This document shows positions 55,989 through 64,000 of a stretch of 64,000 bases of DNA, in pieces; position 1 is the stretch's first letter, and every line of letters starts with the position of its first letter. The stretch covers positions 1-64,000 of the forward strand of contig JADKJX010000004.1 of NCBI GenBank assembly GCA_016720775.1. The letters run 5' to 3'. This stretch comes from Chitinophagaceae bacterium. GTDB lineage: Bacteria > Bacteroidota > Bacteroidia > Chitinophagales > Chitinophagaceae. Under the pieces are notes generated by a model. It did no database searches, was not told the origin of the DNA, and saw only the letters and a list, made by a program, of their open reading frames with translations. The translations under genes were made by a program, and so were the position numbers.

Positions 55989-58283
55989 ATGTACTGTACA
56001 AAACCAATCAAAGCACTTGCGTTCACAGTATTTATCTTCATTAATTTAATGCACGGAAATGCACATGCCCAGCAAACGGCTGATACAAAGAATAAAGCTG
56101 AAGATGCTATCCAGGAAAAAAGGATGATCGATTACCTGGAACAAATGAGGATCAGGCTTAATAATCCTGCAAATATGTTTGCTTCGGAGGCAAAAGTTGC
56201 AAATCTTGATTCATTGCTGCAGATAACAAAAGACCCCACAGAAAATCTGAACCTTGGATTTCGGCTGGGGCAGGCTTACCTGGAAGCCGGCAGGGAGCAG
56301 GATGCCGTTACTATGTTTGGCAGAATTGCCGAGTATGTAAAAGATGTTCCGGCCTCACGCAAGTTTGTCTTTCCGGCACTCGGACTTGCCTATATGCGTT
56401 TGGCTGAACGAAATAATTGTGTCAATTATCATTCTGCAGAAGCATGCATTTCTCCCATACAGGGTAAGGGAATTCACCAGGATAAATTGCCCGGACAGAA
56501 TGCGATCCGTCTTTTTGAGATGGCCCTGAAAGATGATCCCAATGATCTTGATTCACGCTGGCTGCTTAACATCGCCTACATGGTTACGGGTGGTTATCCC
56601 GCTAAAGTTCCCAAACAATGGCTTATCCCCGGCCTGGATGCAAAGTCAAAAGTGAATGTAAAACCGTTCAAAGATGTTGCCGGATCTTTGGGTGTTGATC
56701 TTAAAAGCCGTTCCGGGGGAATGATCATTGATGATTTTAATAATGATGGTAACCTGGATATGATATGTTCGGCATGGGGACTTGATGATCCGATGCATTA
56801 TTATAAAAATAACGGCGATGGAACATTCACAGATGTATCGGCAGCATCGGGCATCAGTAAATTCAAAGGTGGCCTTAATATTTGCCAGACTGATTACAAC
56901 AACGATGGCTGGATAGATATTTTTGTTCTTCGTGGCGGATGGCAGGGACAGAATACCGGGCTTGAACAACCCAATTCACTCATTCGTAATAACGGCGACG
57001 GAACATTTACCGATGTTACTTACCAGGCAGGCATTTTTTCTGAACACCCAACCCAAACAGCTACCTGGAATGATTTTAATAACGACGGCTGGCTGGATGT
57101 ATTTATCGGTAACGAGACCATGGTGCCCGATCACCTGCATCCCTGCGAACTATTCATCAATAATAAGAACGGAACTTTTACCGATGTGGCCGGTTCTATC
57201 GGACTTGGTGTTGTTGGCTATGTGAAAGGAGTTACTTCCGGTGATTATGATAATGATGGGTGGGCAGATATTTTTGTCTCCACACTTGGCGGGCAAAAAA
57301 TTCTGCTGCACAATGAAAGTCCAAATGGATATGGGCTTTCGTTTAAGATGGTATCCAACGAAGCCGGCTTTGCCAATTCAGATTACCGCACATTCCCAAC
57401 CTGGTTCTTCGATTTCAACAACGATGGCTGGCTGGATATTTTTATGTGCAATTATGAATATGACCGGGCTCTTTCTTATTATGCAGCCAAAGAGGCACTG
57501 AATCCTTCTGCTGATCCGGCGGGAAAAGTAATGCTCTTTCTTAATAATAAGAACGGCACATTTACCAATGTTAGCTCCACCATGGATGTGAACCAGGTGG
57601 CGTTTTCCATGGGTTCAAATTTTGGCGACATTGACAACGATGGCTTCCTTGATTTTTATTTGGGTACCGGCAACCCCGGTTATAAATCCATCGTACCAAA
57701 CAGGCTGTACAAGAATATCGGCGGAAAGAATTTTGTGGATGTTACCAATGCGGCAAGGGTTGGCCATTTGCAGAAAGGGCACGGTGTTTCATTTGCAGAT
57801 ATTGATAATAACGGAACACAGGACATCATTGAAGAGATAGGTGGAGCCTACATTGGCGATGCGTATCACAATGCATTGTTCCTTAATCCCGGGCAGGGGA
57901 ATAATAACTGGATAAGTTTAAAACTGGAAGGAACCAGATCGAACAGGCAGGGGATCGGCACCAAGATTACCGTAAGTATTACAGAGAACGGCAAGCAACG
58001 GATCATCTACCGGGAAGTAAACTCCGGCGGAAGTTTCGGATCTTCGCCATTACGACAAACCATTGGCATTGGTGCGGCTACAGTTATTGATGAGATAAAA
58101 ATTGTATGGCCTGCTTCGGGCATCGGGCAGCTGTTTAAGAATGTAAAACCCAATCAATTCTTAAAGATCACAGAGGATAAGAAGGAGACAGAAATACTGA
58201 ATATCAATCCCATTAAATTAAAGACTGGAGAAATGGCAATGCCTGGTGTGCCCGACATGCCCGGTATGAAGCATCAGCATTGA
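55989..58283 (+). CDS. CRTAC1/ASPIC-UnbV family protein with FG-GAP repeats and Met/His-rich tail
   Basis: The frame can be read from TTG at 55971, but a TAACTTTG promoter element (55966-55973) overlaps that point, so ATG 55989 (MYCTKPIKALAFTVFIF) is preferred. The 764-aa protein has a signal peptide, an N-terminal helical TPR-like region (about residues 50-220), then six or seven FG-GAP/VCBS repeats with calcium-type loops such as DFNNDGNLD, DYNNDGWID and DIDNDGFLD, and the ASPIC/UnbV end (GSSPLRQTIGIGAATVIDEI). The last 16 residues (MAMPGVPDMPGMKHQH) are Met/His/Pro-rich and could bind copper or another metal. Secreted surface protein, function unknown. Confidence 0.86.
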   Translation: MYCTKPIKALAFTVFIFINLMHGNAHAQQTADTKNKAEDAIQEKRMIDYLEQMRIRLNNPANMFASEAKVANLDSLLQITKDPTENLNLGFRLGQAYLEAGREQDAVTMFGRIAEYVKDVPASRKFVFPALGLAYMRLAERNNCVNYHSAEACISPIQGKGIHQDKLPGQNAIRLFEMALKDDPNDLDSRWLLNIAYMVTGGYPAKVPKQWLIPGLDAKSKVNVKPFKDVAGSLGVDLKSRSGGMIIDDFNNDGNLDMICSAWGLDDPMHYYKNNGDGTFTDVSAASGISKFKGGLNICQTDYNNDGWIDIFVLRGGWQGQNTGLEQPNSLIRNNGDGTFTDVTYQAGIFSEHPTQTATWNDFNNDGWLDVFIGNETMVPDHLHPCELFINNKNGTFTDVAGSIGLGVVGYVKGVTSGDYDNDGWADIFVSTLGGQKILLHNESPNGYGLSFKMVSNEAGFANSDYRTFPTWFFDFNNDGWLDIFMCNYEYDRALSYYAAKEALNPSADPAGKVMLFLNNKNGTFTNVSSTMDVNQVAFSMGSNFGDIDNDGFLDFYLGTGNPGYKSIVPNRLYKNIGGKNFVDVTNAARVGHLQKGHGVSFADIDNNGTQDIIEEIGGAYIGDAYHNALFLNPGQGNNNWISLKLEGTRSNRQGIGTKITVSITENGKQRIIYREVNSGGSFGSSPLRQTIGIGAATVIDEIKIVWPASGIGQLFKNVKPNQFLKITEDKKETEILNINPIKLKTGEMAMPGVPDMPGMKHQH

Positions 58284-58287
58284 TAAA

Positions 58288-59298
58288 TTATTTATTCAGA
58301 CTTTCTTTCATTGCTGCCTTTACAATTGTTTCGAGTTCTTTTAGTTCTTCTGCATTCGACGGCAATCCAAATAATAAATGAATTTGTCCGGCAAAACATT
58401 TTTCCCAAACCTTCACGCCATTCTTCCGCAGTTTTACTGCATATGAAATGCCGTCATCTCTCAGGGGGTCAAACTCAGCATTAATGATCACTGCAGGAGG
58501 CAGGCCTTCCAGGTCTTCCGTCAATCCCGGCGATACCTCCGGGTTTTTGTATTGGCCGGGAGCATAGGATTCTACAGAAAAATAACAGGACGCTTTTGTT
58601 TGCCAATAGCCTTTGGCATTTTCCTGGTACGAAACGGATGTTTCCATGTTTTGTGGACTGCAATCTGCGGGAAGTCCGTTCAATACCTGCAACTTTATTT
58701 TATTAACGATGCCTTCTTTCTTTGCTTTCTGCGTTATCACAGCTACTAAGTTAGCGCCTGCACTGTTTCCTGTTAATGCAATGCGGCTGGTATCGCCGCC
58801 AAATTCACCGCCATGTGCTGCGATCCATTTAAAGGCATTGTAACTGTCATTAACTGCTGCCGGGAATTTATTTTCCGGTGCCACCCGGTAATCAACAGCA
58901 AAAACAATGGCTGCATAGTTTTTTGCATCCTGCCATAGCGCATGTTCTATCCCGGGTAATAAAGGCAAAATAAAACCACCTCCATGATAATGGATCAGGA
59001 TCGGAAGGTTTTGACCATGCACAGGATTAAAAATCAAAACCGGGATACTGTCGGCAGTTATTTTTATACGTTGTACATCTTCTTTTGGATAGGGTATTAA
59101 TGGTGGCCCTGCAAGCCGGATCCGGGCGATGGGTATTTTACGAAGTTGCTCAATGGTAAGGTTCTGGTTGCCGATCATTTTTAGAAAAGACCCTACTCTT
59201 GGGTCTAGTTGCCGGGTACCACATGTTTGGGCAAAAAGTACCTGTTGGTTACCTGCAAGTATGATGCATAGAAAAAAAAGCAACACCGGTCTCTTCAT
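58288..59298 (-). CDS. Alpha/beta hydrolase (HSL/esterase family)
   Basis: ATG 59298 (MKRPVLLFFLCIILAGNQQ) gives a signal peptide. The mature enzyme has the oxyanion-hole HGGGF, catalytic Ser179 in GNSAGAN, Asp277 in EFDPLRDDG and His307 in GQIHLLFG, the hormone-sensitive-lipase (acetyl hydrolase) layout. Length 336 aa is normal. It should cleave acyl esters outside the cytoplasm; the ester is unknown. It converges on the CRTAC1 gene (4-nt gap) and follows the peptidase gene on the same strand. Confidence 0.88.
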   Translation of the reverse strand: MKRPVLLFFLCIILAGNQQVLFAQTCGTRQLDPRVGSFLKMIGNQNLTIEQLRKIPIARIRLAGPPLIPYPKEDVQRIKITADSIPVLIFNPVHGQNLPILIHYHGGGFILPLLPGIEHALWQDAKNYAAIVFAVDYRVAPENKFPAAVNDSYNAFKWIAAHGGEFGGDTSRIALTGNSAGANLVAVITQKAKKEGIVNKIKLQVLNGLPADCSPQNMETSVSYQENAKGYWQTKASCYFSVESYAPGQYKNPEVSPGLTEDLEGLPPAVIINAEFDPLRDDGISYAVKLRKNGVKVWEKCFAGQIHLLFGLPSNAEELKELETIVKAAMKESLNK

Positions 59299-59407
59299 AA
59301 AAGAATTATTTAGCAAGCTGGAAGATAGAAGTACCGGCAACAGTACAACTAAAGTTAGTATTTTCTGATGTCCCGGTAACCATAGTAAGTTGAGTATAGA
59401 TTTGGAA

Positions 59408-60961
59408 TCACCTGATCAGCATCAACGATCCCATGGTTTCAATTCCGTCGAACAAATTACCAATACGGATATTTTCATTTTCAGCATGCTGGTTATTATC
59501 ATGATTGGCTACAGGAACCGTAACGGTCTTTGCATTTAGATATTCTTCAAATAAGAAAAGCGGGAGGGTGCCGCCCATCGTTGGCTCCAGCACCACCTGG
59601 TTGCCATAGCTGCTTTTAACTGCTGCAATAACTTTTTGTATGATGGGCAGGTCCATGGAAGTACGCTGTGCATTGACGCTGCCATTGAGTCCGGGGGTGA
59701 CCTTTATGATCTTTGCATATTTTTCTCTTTCTTCATCAGTGGGTTCATTTGTTGTTACATAGTAGCCCTGTGCTTTTATGTGATCGATCACTTTTTGTTG
59801 CTGCCGCTTCCAATCATTGCCCAATACCAATCTCAGGTCAAGAACCGCACTTGCAAAGGTGGGTATCTGGTTGGAAGCCAGTTTGCCTACATTGCCGCTT
59901 TGTATGCCATTAATATTTAATGATGGCTGGTTGATGGCCTCACTCAATGTTGATCCCCGCATTTCAACATTATTTATTCCCAGTTCTTTTTTCATTTGTT
60001 CATCCACCGAAGGCACTTCATTCAATGCTTTTCTTTCGGAAGCGGTTAATGGGGTCACATCATCATAAAATCCTTTGATGGTCACTCTTCCGTTATCGTC
60101 TTTCATGGAGGCCAGTAATTTCACCAGCATCATGGCGGGGTTAGGAGCCCAGTTGCCGTAATGGCCACTGTGTAATGGCCGTTTAGATGCATACACGGTA
60201 AGGTCAAGGTGTGTATCGCCGCGAACACCAAATACGATCTGCTTTTTCCCGGACTGGTGAACAGGCCCATCGCAAATGATCCACAGGTCTGATCCGATAG
60301 CTATCGGATGGAGCAGGGACCGGTACTTTTCCAGTATCTCATTAAGGTGAATGGAGCCGGCTTCCTCCTCACCTTCAAAGAAAAATTTAAGATTACAGCC
60401 CGGGGTCAGCCCGCTTTTAGTGATTGCATCATACGCATTTAAAATGGCAGCAACTCCCGCCTTGTCATCAGAAGCACTGCGGGCATATATCCGCCATTCT
60501 TTATTATAGCTGCCGTCGGCAGGAAAAGGAATATTGGTGCCGCCTTTATCGATGGCATTCGAAAATAACTTTGGCTGAAACGGATCGAGTTCCTTTGCCC
60601 ATTGAGCAGGATTAACAGGCTGCCCGTCGTAGTGCGCATAAAAGATAAGCGTTTGTTTTGCACCTGGCACCATTACTTCACCATATACAGCCGGGGGCGT
60701 GTCGGCAGTGGAAGCATTTAAGAGCTGTACTTTTTGAATGCCCCGTTTGTTCATCATTGCCATAATGAAGGCCGCATTCTTTTGCTGGCCAGCGGTATCC
60801 ACTGCTACATTCGGTAAAGAAAGAAATTCAGTGAACTCGCTGATGATGCTGCCGGCATTTTTATTTCCGTATTTCCTGATCGTAAGCACATCGGGTGATT
60901 GGGCTGAAACGAATTGACCGGCCAGGAAACTTAAAAGCAAGAAGAAGAACAGTTTTTTCAT
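59408..60961 (-). CDS. M20 family dipeptidase
   Basis: ATG 60961 (MKKLFFFLLLSFLAGQFVSA) opens with a signal peptide. The 517-aa metallopeptidase has HYDGQPVNPAQW (first zinc His/Asp), SASDDKAGVAAI (bridging Asp), FFEGEEEAGSIHL (Glu pair), the dimerisation insert with YASKRPLHSGHYGNWAPNPA, and AENENIRIG with NHDNNQH at the end. It should release dipeptides in the periplasm. Related to carnosinase-type M20 enzymes, but substrate unknown. Confidence 0.88.
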   Translation of the reverse strand: MKKLFFFLLLSFLAGQFVSAQSPDVLTIRKYGNKNAGSIISEFTEFLSLPNVAVDTAGQQKNAAFIMAMMNKRGIQKVQLLNASTADTPPAVYGEVMVPGAKQTLIFYAHYDGQPVNPAQWAKELDPFQPKLFSNAIDKGGTNIPFPADGSYNKEWRIYARSASDDKAGVAAILNAYDAITKSGLTPGCNLKFFFEGEEEAGSIHLNEILEKYRSLLHPIAIGSDLWIICDGPVHQSGKKQIVFGVRGDTHLDLTVYASKRPLHSGHYGNWAPNPAMMLVKLLASMKDDNGRVTIKGFYDDVTPLTASERKALNEVPSVDEQMKKELGINNVEMRGSTLSEAINQPSLNINGIQSGNVGKLASNQIPTFASAVLDLRLVLGNDWKRQQQKVIDHIKAQGYYVTTNEPTDEEREKYAKIIKVTPGLNGSVNAQRTSMDLPIIQKVIAAVKSSYGNQVVLEPTMGGTLPLFLFEEYLNAKTVTVPVANHDNNQHAENENIRIGNLFDGIETMGSLMLIR

Positions 60962-61012
60962 AAATAATTTTTTGAGCAGGAACAATGCTTTGTTATTAAT
61001 ATTCTTTGCCTT

Positions 61013-61558
61013 CTATTTTATTTTAGACATGTACATATACCAATTCCATTCCCAGTTGATCCCCTTGTCTTCCGACAAAGCCTGGCTCCAGACGGGGTTT
61101 TCCTTGTCTCTTGCATCCCACCGAAAAACCATTAAAACAGGCTTGCCGTTGAAAACGTCTTTGGTGAAAAAGTGCCCCACCTTATTTTCAAATGAACCCA
61201 CAACGGGCGGGTCTAATTTACCGCGGCTGGAATCTGCCCAGTAAATACTCCATAATTTTGTTTCCAGGTCGAAGAGTCGTACGGTCATTCCTTCAAATGG
61301 ATGCCCATCAAAAGTTGCAAGAAAATTATCAATGTTCCCGATCCCGTTTAATATCTTGTACATCTCCTGCGTCGATTCAAATTCGATCCATTCGGTGCAA
61401 TTGCTTAACCTTGATCTGAGTTTTTTATTGCGAAGTTTCCACTTGCCTTCAAAAAAGTCAAAGTCAGCACTGGATGAAGATGCCGCTGCTTTAATTACCA
61501 ACCCGCCGTTTATATCAAAGTTTAGTTTTGGGATATTCGGGGTTTCATCTGTTGTCAT
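61013..61558 (-). CDS. DUF1579-like heme-free barrel protein of unknown function
   Basis: A 181-aa protein with DFDFFEGKWKLRNKKLRSRL, GMTVRLFDLETKLWSIYWADSS and VGSFENKVGHFFTKD, a repeating aromatic pattern as in DUF1579/nitrobindin-like beta barrels. No signal peptide is visible, so it is probably cytosolic. Function unknown. It lies just upstream of the M20 gene on the same strand. Confidence 0.7.
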   Translation of the reverse strand: MTTDETPNIPKLNFDINGGLVIKAAASSSSADFDFFEGKWKLRNKKLRSRLSNCTEWIEFESTQEMYKILNGIGNIDNFLATFDGHPFEGMTVRLFDLETKLWSIYWADSSRGKLDPPVVGSFENKVGHFFTKDVFNGKPVLMVFRWDARDKENPVWSQALSEDKGINWEWNWYMYMSKIK

Positions 61559-61900
61559 AAGTAATCTTGAGATTTTTTCATGTCAATCGTAAAGTCACGC
61601 TGCAATGGCCTTTATGGCCGGGGCTTTGCGCAGCCTGGGTATTTGCTGTTTGTATGCCCGTGATGCTGTGATTAAAGGAACGAAATTTTCTTATGACTGC
61701 AAAGGCTAATTAATATTCGGTCAAGCCGATGACTGAAGATTGGAAGCGACATAATGCTGAGAATATGACTCTCACCCTCCCGCATAAGGCAAGACGGCAA
61801 AGCTATGTTGGCCGCGGCTTTTGTTATATTGCATCTTTCTGAGTCAATTACCTGGGAAACTTGGCATAATTATTAAGCATAAGGTAATAAAAAATGCAAC
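61559..61900. other. Gene-free region (about 340 bp)
   Basis: Moderately GC-rich stretches such as ATGGCCTTTATGGCCGGGG alternate with AT-rich ones. I see no gene. It may carry the promoter of the DUF1003 gene, but no clear TAnnTTTG element is present. Confidence 0.4.
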
Positions 61901-62423
61901 ATGAAAGCAACTTCTGAGAATAACACCCCGGAGACAACAAGAATTGTAGAAAGAAATGTAAATGCTTTAGTGCATAGAAAAAAGAAAAGACCTTAAGAAG
62001 AGAGGTTTAACGGAAAAGATTATTGGCATAATTACTTCTTTTGCGGGAAGTATGGCCTCGTTATATATTCATTTACTATTATTCGGCATATGGATATTCT
62101 GGAATTCGGGTTTCCTGAATTTAAAACCATTTGACCCAAGTTTTATAATTCTGGCGACTTTCGCAGCGGTAGAAGCTATTTTCCTGACGACATTTGTTTT
62201 AATTGGTCAAAGGCATATGAATGTACAAGCAGATAAATGGGCAGAACTGGATTTGCAGATTAGTTTGTTAACTGAGCATGAGGTTACTAAAATTTTGACA
62301 TTAATAACAGCCATAGCCAAGAAGATGGATATTGAAGTTGTTGAACATAAAGAAATTGCAGAGTTGTCAAAAGATATCCATCCTGATAATGTCCTGGATA
62401 CAATGGAAAAAGCGGCCCTGTAA
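61901..62423 (+). CDS. DUF1003 family membrane protein (frame broken near 61985)
   Basis: ATG 61901 starts MKATSENNTPETTRIVERNV; after VHRKKK an A-run holds one extra base and the frame ends in a stop. Removing it continues DLKKRGLTEKIIGIITSFAG into the previously separate frame with SLYIHLLLFGIWIFWNSGF, FIILATFAAVEAIFLTTFVL and ILTLITAIAKKMDIEV. Two membrane helices and this pattern are typical of DUF1003 (about 170 aa). Cytoplasmic ends are basic and acidic. Function unknown. Confidence 0.8.
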
Positions 62424-62696
62424 CCTTCAGCCAACGTTCGGGGCTTGATACTGTGACCGTCCAGCAGAAAGCCCAATTAATGAAACGAATTTTTATTTTA
62501 AAAGTAAAACCGCTTAGTAAGCGGTCAGCCCCATAGCCAAAGTTGAAAAAGGGAGTAACGCCTGGATTGCTTTTCGTCTGCCCCCATGGAAGCAAACCGA
62601 ATGTTGCATGTTCGCCCTTCACTTTGAGATTACAGTCAAATTACTGAATTTCCTTCAGAGTATAGCTGGTTAAGAAATTTACTTATCTTCTTTCTT
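62424..62696. other. Gene-free region with repeat-like structure (273 bp)
   Basis: Contains a small hairpin ACCGCTT-AGT-AAGCGGT (62509-62525). A minus ORF through it reads GLLPWGQTKSNPGVTP, a phrase that I associate with translated intergenic repeats of this phylum rather than a protein family. GGGGCT and AGCCCC lie about 90 nt apart. Confidence 0.4.
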
Positions 62697-63158
62697 TTAT
62701 TTGCTGTTTACTAATGACTTTTTCATGCAAACACTAAGTTCGTTACCTATAAATGGACCATAATTAGGAATTATATGGTATCCTTGTTTGTGATAAAGTT
62801 GAATTGCCTCTGGTTGTAATGTTCCGGTTTCAAGGACAATCGAACTAAAGCCAATTTCACCGGCCCAGACCTCCAACTCTTTTATGATAGCGACTGCAAT
62901 TCCCTTTCCTCGATGCGCTGCTTCTACAAACATTCGCTTTAATTCAACAGTGTCGTCTTCAATTACCTTAAAACAACCACAGCCAATTGCTTTGTTATTT
63001 TCATAGGCAATCACAACGGTGTCTAAATTAATCATCATATTAAATTGATCGAATTCTTCCTGAGTGGATCCATACCTGTTTCGTAGTTCTTTATCTAGGA
63101 ACTCAGTTAGTTCGTAAAAACTCTTGTCCTCGCTAGTCGTTCTTTTTAGAATTATCAT
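62697..63158 (-). CDS. GNAT family N-acetyltransferase
   Basis: A 153-aa single-domain acetyltransferase. The acetyl-CoA binding loop is AAHRGKGIAVAIIKELE (RxxGxG/A), preceded by VELKRMFVEA and followed by SIVLETGTLQPEAIQLYHKQGY. Substrate unknown; GNATs of this shape acetylate small amines or proteins. It stands alone with repeat-like sequence on both sides. Confidence 0.85.
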   Translation of the reverse strand: MIILKRTTSEDKSFYELTEFLDKELRNRYGSTQEEFDQFNMMINLDTVVIAYENNKAIGCGCFKVIEDDTVELKRMFVEAAHRGKGIAVAIIKELEVWAGEIGFSSIVLETGTLQPEAIQLYHKQGYHIIPNYGPFIGNELSVCMKKSLVNSK

Positions 63159-63297
63159 GTAATAAAGTAAAAGACTAATATTAGTAAGGAATCGGATTTT
63201 ATTGCTTTAATTTTTTTGGGTTGAGGATGCTCATTTAGGATGATATACAACATATAAATTTAAGCAATTAGCCTAGTCGCACAAAAAAACCGGCATT

Positions 63298-63337
63298 GTA
63301 GATCAAAGATCTACTTTTGTATTGTCGTAATGACAAT
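63298..63337 (+). promoter_or_regulatory. Orphan promoter-like element with two palindromes
   Basis: GTAGATC-AAA-GATCTAC (63298-63314) overlaps TACTTTTG (63312-63319, fits TAnnTTTG), then ATTGTC-GTAAT-GACAAT (63321-63337). The layout looks like an operator-flanked start site pointing to the right, but no gene follows; the next gene is ychF on the other strand. A spaced -33 TTG is missing. Confidence 0.35.
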
Positions 63338-63383
63338 GGACCCCAGCTCGTTTCGGTTTGTGGGCGATAAAATGAGATGGGAG

Positions 63384-63407
63384 TGGTCAGACGGGGACGT
63401 CAGACCA
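63384..63407. repeat. GTCAGAC-type imperfect palindrome, third copy
   Basis: TGGTCAGACG-GGGA-CGTCAGACCA, nearly the same as the two elements at 49506-49579 with only the four central bases varying. It lies 24 nt past the ychF stop, where it could act as a weak terminator. Confidence 0.75.
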
Positions 63408-63431
63408 GGTTTCTCTTTGCGGTTAAACTCA

Positions 63432-64000
63432 TTACACGTTAAATCTGAAGTGCATCACATCGCCATCCTGCACCAGGTATTCTTTTCCTTCAATGCGCAG
63501 GCGGCCGTTCTCCCGGCAGGCTGCTTCGGAACCGTATTTAATAAAGTCATCGTAAGCGATCACTTCGGCCTTGATAAAACCTTTTTCAAAATCGGTATGT
63601 ATCACGCTGGCTGCCTGTGGCGCTTTCCATCCTTTGTGGATCGTCCAGGCCCTTACTTCCTGTACGCCGGCGGTGAAATAGGTGGAGAGGTTCAGTAACT
63701 TATAAGTGGAGTGTATCAAACGATCTAAAGCCGGTTCTTCCATTTTATATTCTTCCATGAACATGGCTTTGTCTTCGGGGTTTTCAAACTCGGCTATCTG
63801 CGCTTCAATGGCATTGGTCATCACGATCACTTGATTGCCTTCGTTCTTCACCGCTTCTATCAGTGCCGCAGAAAATTTATTGCCGGTGTGCATGCTTGCT
63901 TCATCCACATTAGCTACATACAGAATAGATTTATCGGTAAGCAGGAACAGGTCTTCAATGGCCGATTTTTCTTCCTTGCTCAAACCAAGTGACAAGATGT
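63432..64000 (-). CDS. ychF: Redox-regulated ATPase YchF, C-terminal part
   Basis: YchF (OLA1 type) is a universally conserved ATPase that binds ribosomes. The visible 190 residues continue open at the window edge and include TDKSILYVANVDEASM, VIVMTNAIEAQIAEF and the TGS-domain end VRAWTIHKGWKAPQAASVIH, FEKGFIKAEVIAYDDFI, LVQDGDVMHFRFNV. The G-domain with the P-loop is beyond the edge, so start and length are unknown. Confidence 0.93.
   Translation of the reverse strand, partial: ILSLGLSKEEKSAIEDLFLLTDKSILYVANVDEASMHTGNKFSAALIEAVKNEGNQVIVMTNAIEAQIAEFENPEDKAMFMEEYKMEEPALDRLIHSTYKLLNLSTYFTAGVQEVRAWTIHKGWKAPQAASVIHTDFEKGFIKAEVIAYDDFIKYGSEAACRENGRLRIEGKEYLVQDGDVMHFRFNV

Noticed and set aside
62287..62622. 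111-codon minus ORF through the gap after the DUF1003 gene
   Set aside because: Half overlaps the DUF1003 gene, half is repeat-like sequence.
63330..63698. 122-codon plus ORF opposite ychF
   Set aside because: It runs through the GTCAGAC repeat and the antisense of the YchF TGS domain; no protein family fits.
1..64000. CRISPR array, prophage, insertion sequence or defence island
   Set aside because: No regularly spaced repeats, cas genes, transposases, integrases or phage structural genes were seen; the single GIY-YIG domain alone is not evidence.

Overview
The window reads as ordinary chromosome of a Bacteroidota bacterium, most likely of the Chitinophagaceae type. Supporting signs are TonB-dependent or CarboxypepD_reg outer-membrane receptors, DUF4270, DUF5686, GSCFA and fasciclin lipoproteins, a free-standing GT5 N-terminal domain next to panC, a MiaE-type hydroxylase, promoters of the TAnnTTTG type (best at tRNA-His and metK), and many short intergenic inverted repeats. 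No rRNA, CRISPR array, phage, transposase or plasmid gene was found.

Layout. (1) Positions 1-10153, all minus: a surface-glycan locus read in the order YfhO-like membrane protein, methyltransferase, GT4 glycosyltransferase, CDP-glucose synthase RfbF, SDR epimerase, FkbM methyltransferase, RmlC-type epimerase, GT2 glycosyltransferase, TylF-type methyltransferase, second SDR epimerase. Genes abut or overlap by one to a few bases, so this looks like one operon making a CDP-activated, O-methylated sugar and its glycan. (2) 10.2-21.1 kb: OMP beta-barrel receptor, DUF445 protein, tRNA-His with promoter and terminator, tail-specific S41 protease, DinB protein, S8 protease, ALDH7-type dehydrogenase, panB. 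(3) 21.2-26.1 kb: small accessory genes (RibD_C, VOC, small secreted peptide, DUF3592, GIY-YIG, nitroreductase, unknown membrane protein), part of them between two direct copies of a roughly 130-bp intergenic repeat. (4) 26.2-31.8 kb: polyphosphate pair ppk1-ppx, heptose adenylyltransferase, flippase-like protein, panC. (5) 31.9-36.6 kb plus: GT5 domain protein, DUF4270 lipoprotein, metK, rlmB. (6) 36.6-42.9 kb: unknown envelope proteins including a tandem paralogue pair, HTH regulator, HMG-CoA lyase, GSCFA protein, MiaE, small lipoprotein. (7) 43.3-51.6 kb: penicillin-acylase family hydrolase, small membrane/secreted proteins, DUF5686 receptor-like protein, TrhO, PurC. (8) 51.7-61.6 kb: TonB receptor, two-domain fasciclin lipoprotein, CRTAC1/ASPIC protein with a Met/His tail, HSL-type esterase, M20 dipeptidase, DUF1579-like protein. 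(9) 61.9-64.0 kb: DUF1003 protein, GNAT, YchF (cut by the window edge).

The most striking property is technical or evolutionary: at least 16 frame breaks split about a dozen otherwise well conserved genes, including essential ones (metK twice, ppk1, rfbF, yfhO, S41, S8). Most lie at short homopolymers and can be restored by a one- or two-base change. They are dense in the first 17 kb and absent from about 36 to 61 kb. Uncorrected indel errors in a long-read assembly are the simplest explanation, so I annotated the restored genes as single CDS and state where each frame breaks.

I do not see a convincing new multi-gene system. The best leads are several intergenic repeat families, an inverted repeat that reaches into the rlmB start codon, a tandem pair of glycine-rich envelope proteins, and the TonB/fasciclin/CRTAC1 neighbourhood.
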